Below, in pieces: positions 56,901 to 64,000 of a stretch of 64,000 nucleotides of DNA. The position numbers were made by a program, and so were the translations under genes. The stretch comes from Gonocerus acuteangulatus (lineage: Eukaryota; Arthropoda; Insecta; Hemiptera; Coreidae). A model generated the notes under the pieces. That model was not told the DNA's origin. It saw only the letters and a list, made by a program, of their open reading frames with translations, and did not search any database. The stretch is from the NCBI GenBank assembly GCA_946811695.1, contig OX328123.1, positions 12,669,619 to 12,733,618 on the forward strand, in the 5' to 3' direction. Within the stretch, counting starts at the first letter, position 1; every line of letters begins with the position of its first letter.

Positions 56901-57582
56901 AAACAGCATAAGATAGAGTGTGGGTAGATGCCCAGTAGAGTGTGTCAATACAAGTTTCTCTCCTAGCTCTTCGACTGTTACAACAGGATTTTCTTCTACA
57001 GTAGCCTGCAGGAGTTGGTCGTCAAGCTCTGTTGGTCGACCTGTACGAGGCTCGTCTTCAAGCTGGCAGTTTCCCGCTCAAAATCGTTAAAACCACCGCT
57101 CCACTTGTCGCTTACTAATGACATTTTTGCCACATATTTCTACAAGTTTTCGATAAGTTGAAGCAGCAGTTTCTCCTTTATCGAATTCCCAAAGCATAAC
57201 ATAGCGTGAGTGGTGCCTTGGGAGAAACAATTCAATGATAAATAGAATTTTGTTTAATGGTTAACAAAAAAATATAAACAACTATAAATTGAAAGCAGGG
57301 AACATAAACAGACAGAATATTAAAAAACGACATTACTTATGGGAGGACCTGGTATATGTTTTTCAATTTAGATAACTTGTGTGAAATATTTTAATGAAAT
57401 TGGTATACCTAAAGGCTCTCCATCTAGACCCAGTCATGAAAAACAATTGGTCGTCAGTAGGGTTCTTTTCTTTGTTTATTTCAAGCCCATGGTCGGTGAA
57501 ATGTGTGAAGTCTTTAATGAACACTTTTTGTAATAAGTCTGCATCACGTATGAAAAGGCGAGGTGTGAGAAAGTCATAAAAT
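41550..57582 (-). CDS. Cytochrome P450, CYP6-like (six exons, first exon outside window)
   Basis: Heme-thiolate monooxygenase of the insect CYP3 clan, expected in the ER membrane, acting with NADPH-P450 reductase; CYP6 enzymes often oxidise plant chemicals and insecticides. Exons: 57409-57582, 56472-56630, 53287-53648, 51047-51265, 45896-46132, 41550-41713. All junctions are GT-AG with compatible phases and no stop, giving about 437 residues. Landmarks: WRAF|RTKMSP (helix C), [16 protein letters not shown] (I helix), ETQR (ExxR, with the E codon split by the intron), [16 protein letters not shown] (heme Cys) and a LRIEKI C-terminus. The membrane anchor and first residues are missing. Introns are filled with transposons, a 44-bp satellite and SINEs. 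The subfamily is not assigned. Confidence 0.92.
42283..42927 (+). mobile_element. Helentron-like element, subfamily D, internally deleted
   Basis: It has the same 5' end (AAGAAAGTCCGTCATGCTGG, then TAAGCACTTTCCTC) and the same 3' stem-loop and GAGGAAAGTGCTAA as 36919-38146. The 145-bp tandem block and most of the TA core are missing. Confidence 0.78.
42945..43090 (-). pseudogene. piggyBac transposase C-terminal cysteine-rich domain
   Basis: The minus strand reads [37 protein letters not shown]. The CxxC...RK..THCxxCxxxxCxxH...C spacing fits the piggyBac cross-brace zinc domain that binds the ends, except that a Ser replaces one Cys. Preceding coding sequence is not recognisable. Confidence 0.75.
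44930..45425. repeat. 49-bp minisatellite
   Basis: About ten units of a 49-bp motif containing TCTAATGTGGATAGATTTAG; starts at 45041, 45090, 45139, 45188, 45237, 45286, 45335 and 45384 are in register. Units vary at a few positions. It lies in the last P450 intron. Confidence 0.92.
45510..45808. mobile_element. Truncated hAT MITE
   Basis: It shares AGAATAAAAGCCGACAATCG, TTCCAATTAGCGAGG and the end CATGTGGCGGCCCTG with the intact element at 26094-26357; the left end is missing. The acceptor-side 88 bp to the P450 exon look unremarkable. Confidence 0.65.
45896..46132 (-). CDS. P450 exon with ExxR, PERF and heme loop
   Basis: 237 nt. Acceptor TTTTAG, donor GTAAGA. Encodes [20 protein letters not shown], the YQPERFLDP motif and [10 protein letters not shown]. 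The donor follows ATTG, phase 1. Confidence 0.93.
46312..47686 (+). mobile_element. Helentron-like element, subfamily B, mosaic copy
   Basis: It starts AAAAGTCCGTCTCGCAGGAA with TTAGCGCGGTTCCG, continues with the family body (CACTTGTTTCTCCGATTGAC, CCCAAACCAAAAACGG), and is interrupted at ACAAGCTTATGAA by another 5' end at 47687. It fills the intron before exon 45896-46132. Confidence 0.6.
47687..48251. repeat. Foldback built from two subfamily-B 5' ends
   Basis: The left arm starts AAAAAGTCCGACTCGCAGGA and the right arm is its near reverse complement. They pair for nearly 100 bp, to CAGCTATCGGTAGG. The interior is about 370 bp without coding sequence. Confidence 0.7.
48252..50335 (+). mobile_element. 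Helentron-like subfamily B sequence with intact 3' end
   Basis: Repeated family body blocks lead to TTGGACGACGGATTTTCGTA, a TA core (about 50104-50194), TTTGAACCACCGTTATTTTC, a stem-loop GGTTCCTCCC...GGGAGGAACC and the end GCGCTAAAA, followed by an A run to 50381. The left part is rearranged. Confidence 0.65.
50383..51046. other. P450 intron sequence, nothing recognised except a TA array
   Basis: Contains a (TA)n run at about 50864-50915 and GCACACCGGGAAGCAGCTAG before it. No coding or RNA signal was seen. Confidence 0.5.
51047..51265 (-). CDS. P450 exon with I helix
   Basis: 219 nt. Acceptor TTTCTAG, donor GTAAGA. Encodes [20 protein letters not shown] and [11 protein letters not shown]. 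The E of ExxR is formed across the 3' junction. Confidence 0.93.
51719..52213. repeat. 44-bp satellite, eleven copies
   Basis: The unit contains GTTTGCAGTTGATTTCCTAG and ATAAGACGGCCTGCACACCG. GATTTCCTAGG begins at 51738 and then every 44 bp to 52178. Units are almost identical; only the first and last differ slightly. It lies in the P450 intron between 53287 and 51265. Confidence 0.96.
52240..52408 (-). mobile_element. tRNA-derived SINE with 13-bp target duplication
   Basis: The minus strand has an A-box-like TGGCCGTGAGTGG and B-box-like GGGTTTGATTCCC, then a body and an AAATAAATAAATA tail. The target duplication is AATGTGCAATTAT (52227-52239, 52409-52421). Confidence 0.85.
53287..53648 (-). 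CDS. P450 middle exon
   Basis: 362 nt. Acceptor ATATATAG, donor GTAAGA. Encodes [20 protein letters not shown] through [11 protein letters not shown]. Its truncated duplicate is at 25438-25765. Confidence 0.93.
53868..53975 (-). repeat. 5S-rRNA-derived repeat (SINE3-like)
   Basis: The minus strand has CACGTTAAATGTACCGGTTC, GATCACCGGAGGTAAGCAAC and ATGGGTGACCTGCACC. The tail GTGGAAATCTGTAGATAGCC matches the other copies. It lies in the P450 intron about 220 bp upstream of exon 53287-53648 and corresponds to the copy at 25768. Confidence 0.75.
54981..55278 (+). mobile_element. Helitron 5' fragment
   Basis: It starts TCTACTATATATTTGTCAAA after A and follows the family to TTAATTGAGGTTAATTTCAG, where it breaks off into AT-rich tandem repeats. 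Confidence 0.75.
55340..55580. repeat. 35-bp tandem repeat, about six units
   Basis: The unit contains ATTCAAAAAGAGTTTTCATT and CAATAAATCATTTTT. CAAAAAGAG recurs every 35 bp from 55374 to 55549. Single units of the same motif occur at 35150-35230 and 54900-54980. Confidence 0.92.
56472..56630 (-). CDS. P450 exon (helix C-E region)
   Basis: 159 nt. Acceptor TTTTCAG, donor GTAAGT. Encodes [20 protein letters not shown] through [11 protein letters not shown]. Too short and without a long ATG frame, so it is easily missed. Confidence 0.9.
56731..56811. repeat. Perfect 30-bp hairpin, 21-nt loop, in a P450 intron
   Basis: GAAATTTCAGTGAAGTATGT plus TGGCAGCAGT (56731-56760) is exactly reverse-complemented at 56782-56811. 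The loop is TAGCATATACTCTATCTGGTC. Outer bases pair partly. It could be a small MITE or a structured RNA. Confidence 0.85.
56905..57197 (-). pseudogene. mariner transposase N-terminal fragment
   Basis: The minus strand reads [34 protein letters not shown], then [20 protein letters not shown] and [15 protein letters not shown]. These are the paired HTH motifs and linker (EDxxRxGRP) of mariner transposases. Two stops occur near WF*RF*. The catalytic D,D34D part is absent. It lies in the first visible P450 intron. Confidence 0.82.
57409..57582 (-). CDS. P450 exon (N-terminal third)
   Basis: 174 nt. Acceptor TATTTCAG, donor GTATAC. Encodes [32 protein letters not shown] and GSRWRAF. The preceding exon is not found up to 64000. 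Confidence 0.9.
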
Positions 57583-57599
57583 CTGAAATAAAAGAAGAA

Positions 57600-58020
57600 A
57601 AATAAAAAATAATTCTTGTGTAATGATTTCATTGGAAGGCCCCTCAGAATTCATTAATGAGTTCTCTTTTTTTAATCACACCAAGTCTCCAAGTTGATCT
57701 AATAAAATATATAACATCTCCAAACTGTTCATAATTATTGAAATTAAATGACATCTGTGTAATTTTTGTTACAAATTCTTTACCTTAAAAAAAGTGCTGC
57801 CTTATAAAAAATCTGCTTATCAAAAATTTAATATGAATATTATATTACCAAAGCCTTGAGGTAGAATTGATAAATAAAATGAATTTGAAGACATTGTTTT
57901 AATAAGTTATCTAAACTCTTATCAAATTAGATTATTTTTAAGGCAGATTCAAGGTTTGGTTGTGTGGTATTTTAATAAAACCACATTTTTTATAAAAAAA
58001 TTTGTTTTATTTTTAACAAC
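57600..58020. other. No gene seen
   Basis: AT-rich sequence between the P450 exon and the ribozyme-like motif. The missing first P450 exon was looked for here and not found. Confidence 0.5.
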
Positions 58021-58021
58021 G

Positions 58022-58050
58022 TTTCGGCTTGAAATTCAAGCCTTCATCAG
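58022..58050 (-). ncRNA. Hammerhead-ribozyme-like core, candidate
   Basis: The minus strand reads CTGATGA, a stem AGGCTTG...CAAGCC, then GAAAC. This is an exact match to the conserved hammerhead core (CUGAUGA, stem II, GAAA). Cores of this sequence type are known in Penelope-like retroelements. Stem III, stem I and the cleavage triplet are not assigned, and no Penelope RT is nearby. Confidence 0.55.
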
Positions 58051-58430
58051 GGCTGTAAAAACAGGAGAATAGAGTTCATACTAATTTACATATAGAAGGA
58101 ATGAAAGAAAAAAATTGGTATACCTGGATGAAGATGAATGATACCTACATATGGTGTTTTTCAGTTATGACTATAAAGACACTGGTAAATATCTCTTTAT
58201 CAACCACCAAAACTGTATGTACCTAGCTTCAGAGCTTGTACACCGGAGGGCACTTGTGCCTCTCTTCCTGTTTTAATGTTATTCCTCCTACATAGGCAAG
58301 AGTGACACATTTTCAGTTGGGTTTTATTTTGAGTTGTGTCACTTTAGAAATACTAGTGCGATATGGTAAATGTGTGTTATAGCTAGGGCTTAAATTAAAG
58401 GTAGATGGATACAGCGTAACTTATATTTTT

Positions 58431-59328
58431 AGGTTCTTGTTTAAGCCCAATCTTATTTAATTTATATATTAATGATCTGCCAACACTGACACATACTAGC
58501 CTTTCACTATTTACCGATGATACTGCCCTGTATACAAGCTCATTCAGACTCGATACAATAGTAAACAGATTGCAATGTAGTTTTAAAAAGATCCATGCAT
58601 ATTATTGCAAATGGAGAATAAAAATAAACCACGCAAAAACAGAAGCAGTTCTGTTTACAAAGAGAAGACCGCGACAAGAAATTAATATTAAAATTCTAAA
58701 TAATATAATTCCATGGGCTCACCATTCAAAATATTTAGGACTAATTCTAGATAGAGGTCTCACATCAATGTTCCCATATTTTAATAAAAAATGTAAATTA
58801 AGCCCTAAAAACAAAACAATTCTTTATAAAATGATAATACGCCCTGTACTGTTATATGCCTGTCCTGTTTGGAGTTCAACCTGTTCAACTAACTATAAAA
58901 AACTTCAGATTGTCCAAAATATCTGTCTCCGAATAATAAATGACTACCCCGGATACACTAAAATTACAGACTATATACACAAACTCACGACTAAATTCTT
59001 TCATTCAGTACAACTATCAGACAATCCACTAATAGCTGAAATAGGTAATTATAACAAAGAAACCCTCAGACGATACACGCACAGACGGACCAAACGCATA
59101 CTTCTGGACACCTGACCTCATCTCACTAAGTTAATAATATCAAATGTATACTAGTATTTTTCTTGTTTTTTTTTTTTTTTTTTTTATAATTTTTCCCAAA
59201 GTTTCAACATTACTTAAGATCATAGTGAATGTAGTTCGACAATAATGACATGTAAAATATTTAATAAGCTGTAAGACTAAATGTAAATATTGCATATTCA
59301 ATTTGTAAATAAAAATTTCTTCTTCTTC
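58431..59328 (+). mobile_element. Jockey-type LINE, 5'-truncated, 13-bp target duplication
   Basis: It is flanked by AACTTATATTTTT at 58418-58430 and 59329-59341. The 3' end is AATAAAAATTTCTTCTTCTTC. The 898-bp insert starts inside the RT domain, typical 5' truncation. Confidence 0.9.
58435..59115 (+). pseudogene. Jockey LINE reverse transcriptase, C-terminal part
   Basis: After the breakpoint it reads CLSPILFNLYINDLP, then the catalytic region LSLFTDDTALYTSS (YADD or FADD is usual, here FTDD) and HAKTEAVLFTKRR, HHSKYLGLILDRG, RPVLLYACPVWS and LQIVQNICLRIIND, ending RTKRILLDT at a TGA. These are the standard RT thumb and C-terminal motifs of the Jockey clade. The frame is open to the end. 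Without the endonuclease and most of RT it cannot act. Confidence 0.88.
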
Positions 59329-59499
59329 AACTTATATTTTTGAGTTTTAAATCTTAATAAAGCATGCATTTGTTGAAATAATTTTAATTATGAAGATTTT
59401 TTAATACTAGTATTAGGAACACAAACAAAACAATAAAAACATTAATAGTTATAATGACATAATTATGCCTTTTTTTTTACTAAAATGAGTCAAAACATA

Positions 59500-59600
59500 A
59501 AAAAGTCTGACTCGCAGGAACTGCATCATCTTAGCGCGGTTCCGTTCTTATCCCTAATGTAATTTGAAAATCTTAGAATAGAAATAAACTTATTTTTTAT
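59500..59600 (+). repeat. Helentron-like subfamily B 5' end fragment
   Basis: AAAAAGTCTGACTCGCAGGA, TTAGCGCGGTTCCG and TTATCCCTAATGTAATTTGA match the 5' ends at 46312 and 60034; the body stops near 59600. Confidence 0.6.
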
Positions 59601-59654
59601 TTATTTATCGTTTAAATTGTCAACATCCTCTCGAATACAAAATACAAAACATGC

Positions 59655-59909
59655 ATGGGCGTATATAAGGGTGGGGGCTGAAAAGGCAGCAACCCCCGCA
59701 ATCGGAGAAAATGTACCGTAAAAACCTTAAAAATAATAATAAGATCACTCAGTTCAGAAAAAATATTTTTTTTTGGACGTAATAGCGTGTTAATTGTCTA
59801 ACTATTCCAAATCCTAGATTGTTAGTATTCCATACCCCCAAAATCCCCTTAGCCCCCCCCCCCAAAATTCTCCCAGCCCCCTCCGAAATTATTTTCTATA
59901 TACGCGTGA
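59655..59909. mobile_element. MITE with ATGGGCGTATATA end (copy C)
   Basis: It starts ATGGGCGTATATAAGGG and ends TATACGCGTGA (diverged). Inner blocks GTTAGTATTCCATACCCC and CCCAGCCCCCTC are shared with copy A. No target duplication can be shown. Confidence 0.65.
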
Positions 59910-60033
59910 ACATCCTTCTCATTAAGTAGCCTTGTTTTATTAAAAAACAAATGCAATCAAAATAACAGCACCCAATTAAAAAAATAAGGCGTAAAACATA
60001 AATAAAAATTAATAACTGAGGTAAACCGAGACA

Positions 60034-61145
60034 AAAAAAGTCCGACTCGCAGGAACTGTATCATCTTAGCGCGGTTCCTGTTCATATCCCTATTGTCATT
60101 TGAGAAGCTTAGAATAGAAACAGAGAATATTTTCCTCGGTCTTTGTTCAAAGGGTTTTATGGCTTTACCTGGTCGGGTCCGCCAGACCCTAGAATCCTCT
60201 TCTACCGATACTTCATTTCATACGTGTCAATGAATTGGAAAATATCAAAAAATTTCACATATTACTGTGTTCTTTTACAATAGTAATAATTCTACAAATA
60301 AAATTAATTAAAAAATAAAATATAAAAACCAAGAGCATGAAGGCAAATTGAAAATATTCAAAAGACGTCATCGAATCTCTTTCTCTTGGCAAGCTATATT
60401 TCTAACAATGAATTGTTATTCTTATTTTACCTAATCTGTTTTATTCTCAAATTCATTATCCAACTATAAGCAATTAAAAAATAACCAGGAATAAAAACAG
60501 ACAAAAAGAACCGTTCGAATAAACGAAATCAATTACTTCAAAGTTTAAGCACTTATTTCTCCGATTGACATCACCTAATCAAAAATTGTTTCAGAATCTT
60601 TTTTGTAGAGAATTTATAAAGCTTTCAAATAATTTCTATCCACTTATCACGATTTCCCAACCGTGTTCGAGATATTAATGAAATTATACGAAGTTTCCAA
60701 AACGTTTCATGTCTGTTCATAAAATATTTTATTCTAACCCTTCCTTAACTCCAAACGTAACCAAAAGTTTAACATGTTTGTTTTGATGAAATTCAAACAT
60801 GCAAAAAATGTTTCAACTGAATCCCATGATTCTAAGTAACCAAACCAAAAACTTGATTTAACAACTTGTTTTCCGATTTTCTCAGAAACGGTTAAAGCTA
60901 TCGCCTTAAAAGTGGTTTCATTCGTTTTGCTAGCCCAAGAAGCCTATAAAACGAGTACTTACAAGCATATAAACTCAAAAACGTAAGCGTTGCGATTTTT
61001 TTTGCGCGAATTTCGCCCCAAAAACCATCTTCCAGTGGGCGGATTTTGCTGGTTAACGAACTTGACCTTTCAAATTGGACGACGGATTTTCGCACCAAAT
61101 TTCATCTAAATCGGACCATTAGGGACACCAGAAATCCGCGAACAG

Positions 61146-61204
<59 letters not shown>

Positions 61205-61341
61205 AATTTGAACCACCGTTATTTTCGGTCTCTAGGGGTTCTGAAACGCGAAATGTTTTAGTCGGCACTTCCGAATTGTTTCATGAGATCAACCTTATAA
61301 GTGGGGTTCCTCCCTATTAAGGAAGGAGGAACCGCGCTAAA
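60034..61341 (+). mobile_element. Helentron-like element, subfamily B, full length
   Basis: 5' AAAAAGTCCGACTCGCAGGA with TTAGCGCGGTTCC; body; TA core at 61148-61201; then GAACCACCGTTATTTTCGGT, a stem-loop GGTTCCTCCC...GGAGGAACC and the end GCGCTAAAA. About 1.3 kb. There is no ORF of note. Confidence 0.75.
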
Positions 61342-61523
61342 AGAGGAACTACTTCATGAGTTTAATATTATCAAATGTCAAGCACGTCATTTTGCGAGGT
61401 TTATGGCTGGCTGTAACGGTACTTGAATCGTTTATTTTAGAAACCCGTCAAGTGTACTTTTTAAAGTTTTTGGAAAACTAAAAAAACATCCTAATTTTGA
61501 AAATTAACTCCAAGCATTATTTG

Positions 61524-61658
61524 TTTTAGCGCGGTTCCTCCCTCCCCCATAGGGAGGAACCCCGCTTATAAGGTTGATACAATGAAACAATCCGGAAGTG
61601 CCGACTAGAAAATTTTGCGTTTCAGAACCCCTAGAAACCGAAAATAACGGTGGTTCAA

Positions 61659-61710
<52 letters not shown>

Positions 61711-62930
61711 CTGTTCGCTCTCTAAATAGAAGACGAATGGTCCGATTTTAATGAAATTTGGTACAAAAATCTGTCGTCCAATTTGAAAGGTCAAGTTCGT
61801 TAACCAGCAAAATCCGCCCACTGGAAGATGGCGTTTGGGGCGAAATTCGCGCAGAAAAAATCGTAACGCTTACGTTTATGAGTTCATAAGCTTGTAAGTA
61901 CTCGTTTTATAGGCTTCTTGGGCTAGAAAAACGAATGAAACCATTTTCAAGGCGATAGCTTTAACCGTTGTCGAGAAAATTGGAAAAATAGGTTTTGAAT
62001 ACCGTTTTTGGTTTGGGTACTTAGAATAACGGGATTCAGTTGAAACATTATCTGCATGTTCTACTTTCATTAAAACTAATATGTTGAAAGTTATGTTACG
62101 TTTGGAGTTAAGGAAGGGTTAGAATAAAATATTTTATGAACAGATATGAAAAGTTTTGGAAACTTCGTATACTTTCATTAATATCTCGAACACGGTTGGG
62201 AAATCGTGGTAAGTGGATTGAAACTATTTGAAAGCTTACTAACTTCTCTACAAAAATGATTCTAAAACTATTTTTGATTAGGTTATGTCAATCGGAGAAA
62301 TAAGTGCTTAAAACTTCAAATACGTCTGTTTTGTTCTTATGAACGGGTTTTTGTCGTTCTTTTTGTAATTTTTGTCTCTTTCCCTTGGTTTTTTATTGCT
62401 TTTTATTTTTTTAATTTCTTATGTTGTATTTGTAAGGAAAATATATGTGTGTGTAAAACAGGATAGGTAAAATGAGACCAATTTTCTGTTGTCAGAAATA
62501 ATGAAAAGTTTTGGGAAATAAGAAAAACAATTCATTGTTAGAAATATATCAGGCTGTACCGTATGAAATGTCAGTTTTGGATTTGCCGATTTCCTTCAAA
62601 TGTCTTGAAACTGTCGAGGCTCCTAATCCGAGTTCTTTGGCATATTCCCTATTGTTTGCAATTGCTTATAGTAGTCAAATGTATTTGCCAATAAAACAGG
62701 ATACGTATAATTAGAATATTTTATTTTTGCGGTATCTTGGGGTTCTCAGATCCCTTATGAATATCTATTAGGCCCCCTTCGTATTTTTTCCTTAATATCT
62801 CGAAAAGGGTTAGGAGATCGTGGCAATTGAAATGTAACAGTTCGAAAGCTTACTAAATTCTCTACAAAAAATGTTTTACAGAAATGTTTGATGGGGTCGT
62901 CACATTAGGAGAAATAAGTGCTTAAAACTT
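61524..62930 (-). mobile_element. Helentron-like element, subfamily B, 5' end decayed
   Basis: It begins (3' end, minus strand) TTTTAGCGCGGTTCCTCCCT with the stem-loop, a TA core at about 61662-61708, and the family body to about 62930. It lies head to head with the 60034-61341 copy: their 3' ends face each other across 180 bp. Confidence 0.68.
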
Positions 62931-63598
62931 AGTTAGTTTCCTTTATTTAAACGGATCTATTTGTGTGTTTCCCGAAGTTTTTTTTTCACTGCTCGTTATT
63001 TTTGTACTTGCTTATAGTAGTCTAATGTATTTTTCAGTAAACAGGATATGTATAATTAAAAGCATTATTTTGTTTGTTAGAATTCGAAGATGCCGTATGA
63101 ATATCTAGATTACAGTACTGGTTTTGATTTCGTATTTTAGAATTGTTCTTGGTATTCCCTATTTTCATGTATTACCCTTCGTTCTTTATTGCTAGTAGTT
63201 TTTTTTTTTTTTTATTGATTATAGAATATAAATCTATTTGGCAATAAAATAGGATACGTAAAATTAGAAACAATATTTCGGGTATTTCTGAGCGAAATGC
63301 CTTGTAAGATTGTCTACCACCACGAACGGCGTTTTTCCTCTATTTACCTCACATTTTAATTGGTTGCTGTTTTTAGCTTGTTTCCTGCTTCACTTCACAG
63401 ATAGGAAACACGCTTCTGACGTCGACCCAATGACGTAATCCGAAGTGCCTAATAAATGATTTAACGTTTTAGAACAGGTAGACATCGAAAATAGCTGTTT
63501 TTAAATTAGAATCTATTGTTGAGTTATTATATGAATCTTTGGATAAAAATTCCAATAGTTAAAATTGTAAGTATTAATGGAAATTGGAAAATATGTAT
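62931..63598. other. Decayed repeat sequence
   Basis: Contains body fragments of subfamily B, and at about 63390-63470 TGTTTCCTGCTTCACTTCAC, ATGACGTAATCCG and AAGTGCC, a worn 3' end of the same superfamily. There is no gene. Confidence 0.45.
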
Positions 63599-63961
63599 TT
63601 AATAGAATTCAGAAAACCTTTTACAGAGAACTTTATTTTTTATTTTAATTTTATTGATCAACAGGTGTTTGCATATATTTGAAAACTCTGCTGATGTAAC
63701 CTCTATGTCGTTTTTGTTTGAATCAATAATAAGAAATCCGTTTTTCAATGATTTTAAGTTTTTAGGCCTATCTATAATTCCTGTGGGTTCATATGGCTTT
63801 AAAGTCTCAACAGGAATATTTGTGTAATCGCCCTTCACCGTTAAGTTATTAGAATCATGAGTGATTCTTTTTTGTGTTACAACTAACAATCTTTGAAAAC
63901 GAAGTTTGACCATCCTTGGTATTGTTATTTTCCCTCTAATTGGCCGAGATTTTCTATTCAT
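63599..63961 (-). CDS. Hypothetical protein, 120 residues
   Basis: An open frame from ATG (63961), with an in-frame TAG six bases upstream, to a TAA at 63599. It is rich in K, N and I (KITIPRMVKLRFQRLLVV, NIPVETLKPYEPTGIID, FLIIDSNKNDIEV). There is no signal peptide, membrane segment or zinc motif. I do not recognise a family. It may be the end of an element that continues beyond the window. Confidence 0.35.
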   Translation of the reverse strand: MNRKSRPIRGKITIPRMVKLRFQRLLVVTQKRITHDSNNLTVKGDYTNIPVETLKPYEPTGIIDRPKNLKSLKNGFLIIDSNKNDIEVTSAEFSNICKHLLINKIKIKNKVLCKRFSEFY

Positions 63962-64000
63962 GATCTAATTCTCCTTGAATTTTTTGACTAGATCAAGGAC

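Overview
This is an AT-rich, repeat-saturated stretch of an arthropod nuclear genome. The arthropod, probably insect, call is inference. It rests on a spliced CYP6-like (CYP3-clan) cytochrome P450, GT-AG introns, and the mix of transposons: Copia and Gypsy LTR elements, I/R1, Jockey and RTE LINEs, Tc1, mariner, hAT, piggyBac, Helitrons, and tRNA- and 5S-derived SINEs. No bacterial operons, CRISPR arrays or intact viral genomes were seen.

The only convincing host gene is the P450 on the minus strand. Six exons lie between 57582 and 41550 (57409-57582, 56472-56630, 53287-53648, 51047-51265, 45896-46132, 41550-41713). They join with matching intron phases and no internal stop, and carry the helix C region, the I-helix AGFETT motif, ExxR, PERF, the heme-cysteine loop and a normal C-terminus. 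The first exon is not in the window. A second, degenerate copy of the same locus lies in tandem at about 16.1-27.8 kb. It keeps only a 5'-truncated middle exon (25438-25765) and a last exon with a nonsense codon (22816-22979). The two copies share non-coding flanks, so each acts as the empty site for insertions in the other: a Sola-like transposon, a MITE with 10-bp target duplications, a hAT MITE and a Helitron in copy 1; a truncated LINE and a transposon with a nested piggyBac in copy 2.

Layout. 0-1 kb: Gypsy pol tail plus 3' LTR, and a DDE transposase remnant. 1.1-3.9 kb: hAT element with 8-bp target duplications and nested insertions. 4.0-8.05 kb: decayed I/R1-type LINE. 8.3-9.07 kb: ankyrin-repeat exon. 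9.3-10.9 kb: Tc1 element. 11-14.7 kb: Helitron, Copia fragment and hairpin-rich repeats. 16.1-27.8 kb: duplicated P450 locus, copy 1. 28-29.6 kb: Helentron-like element with a nested tRNA SINE. 29.6-34.9 kb: LINE tail interrupted by a nearly complete Copia element whose LTRs differ at about two positions. 35.2-39.0 kb: Helitron and an LTR with a nested Helentron-like element. 39.1-57.6 kb: duplicated locus copy 2 with the P450 gene. 57.6-64 kb: ribozyme-like motif, fresh Jockey insertion, Helentron-like elements and an unknown 120-aa ORF.

The most unusual material is a superfamily of non-autonomous repeats that I interpret as Helentron-associated (DINE-like). They have inverted subterminal motifs, a (TA)n core and a 3' stem-loop; two subfamilies differ in the motif but change it at both ends together. 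Other points are four 5S-rRNA-derived repeats, two hammerhead-ribozyme-like cores, and a foldback module that twice replaces coding sequence inside a retrotransposon.
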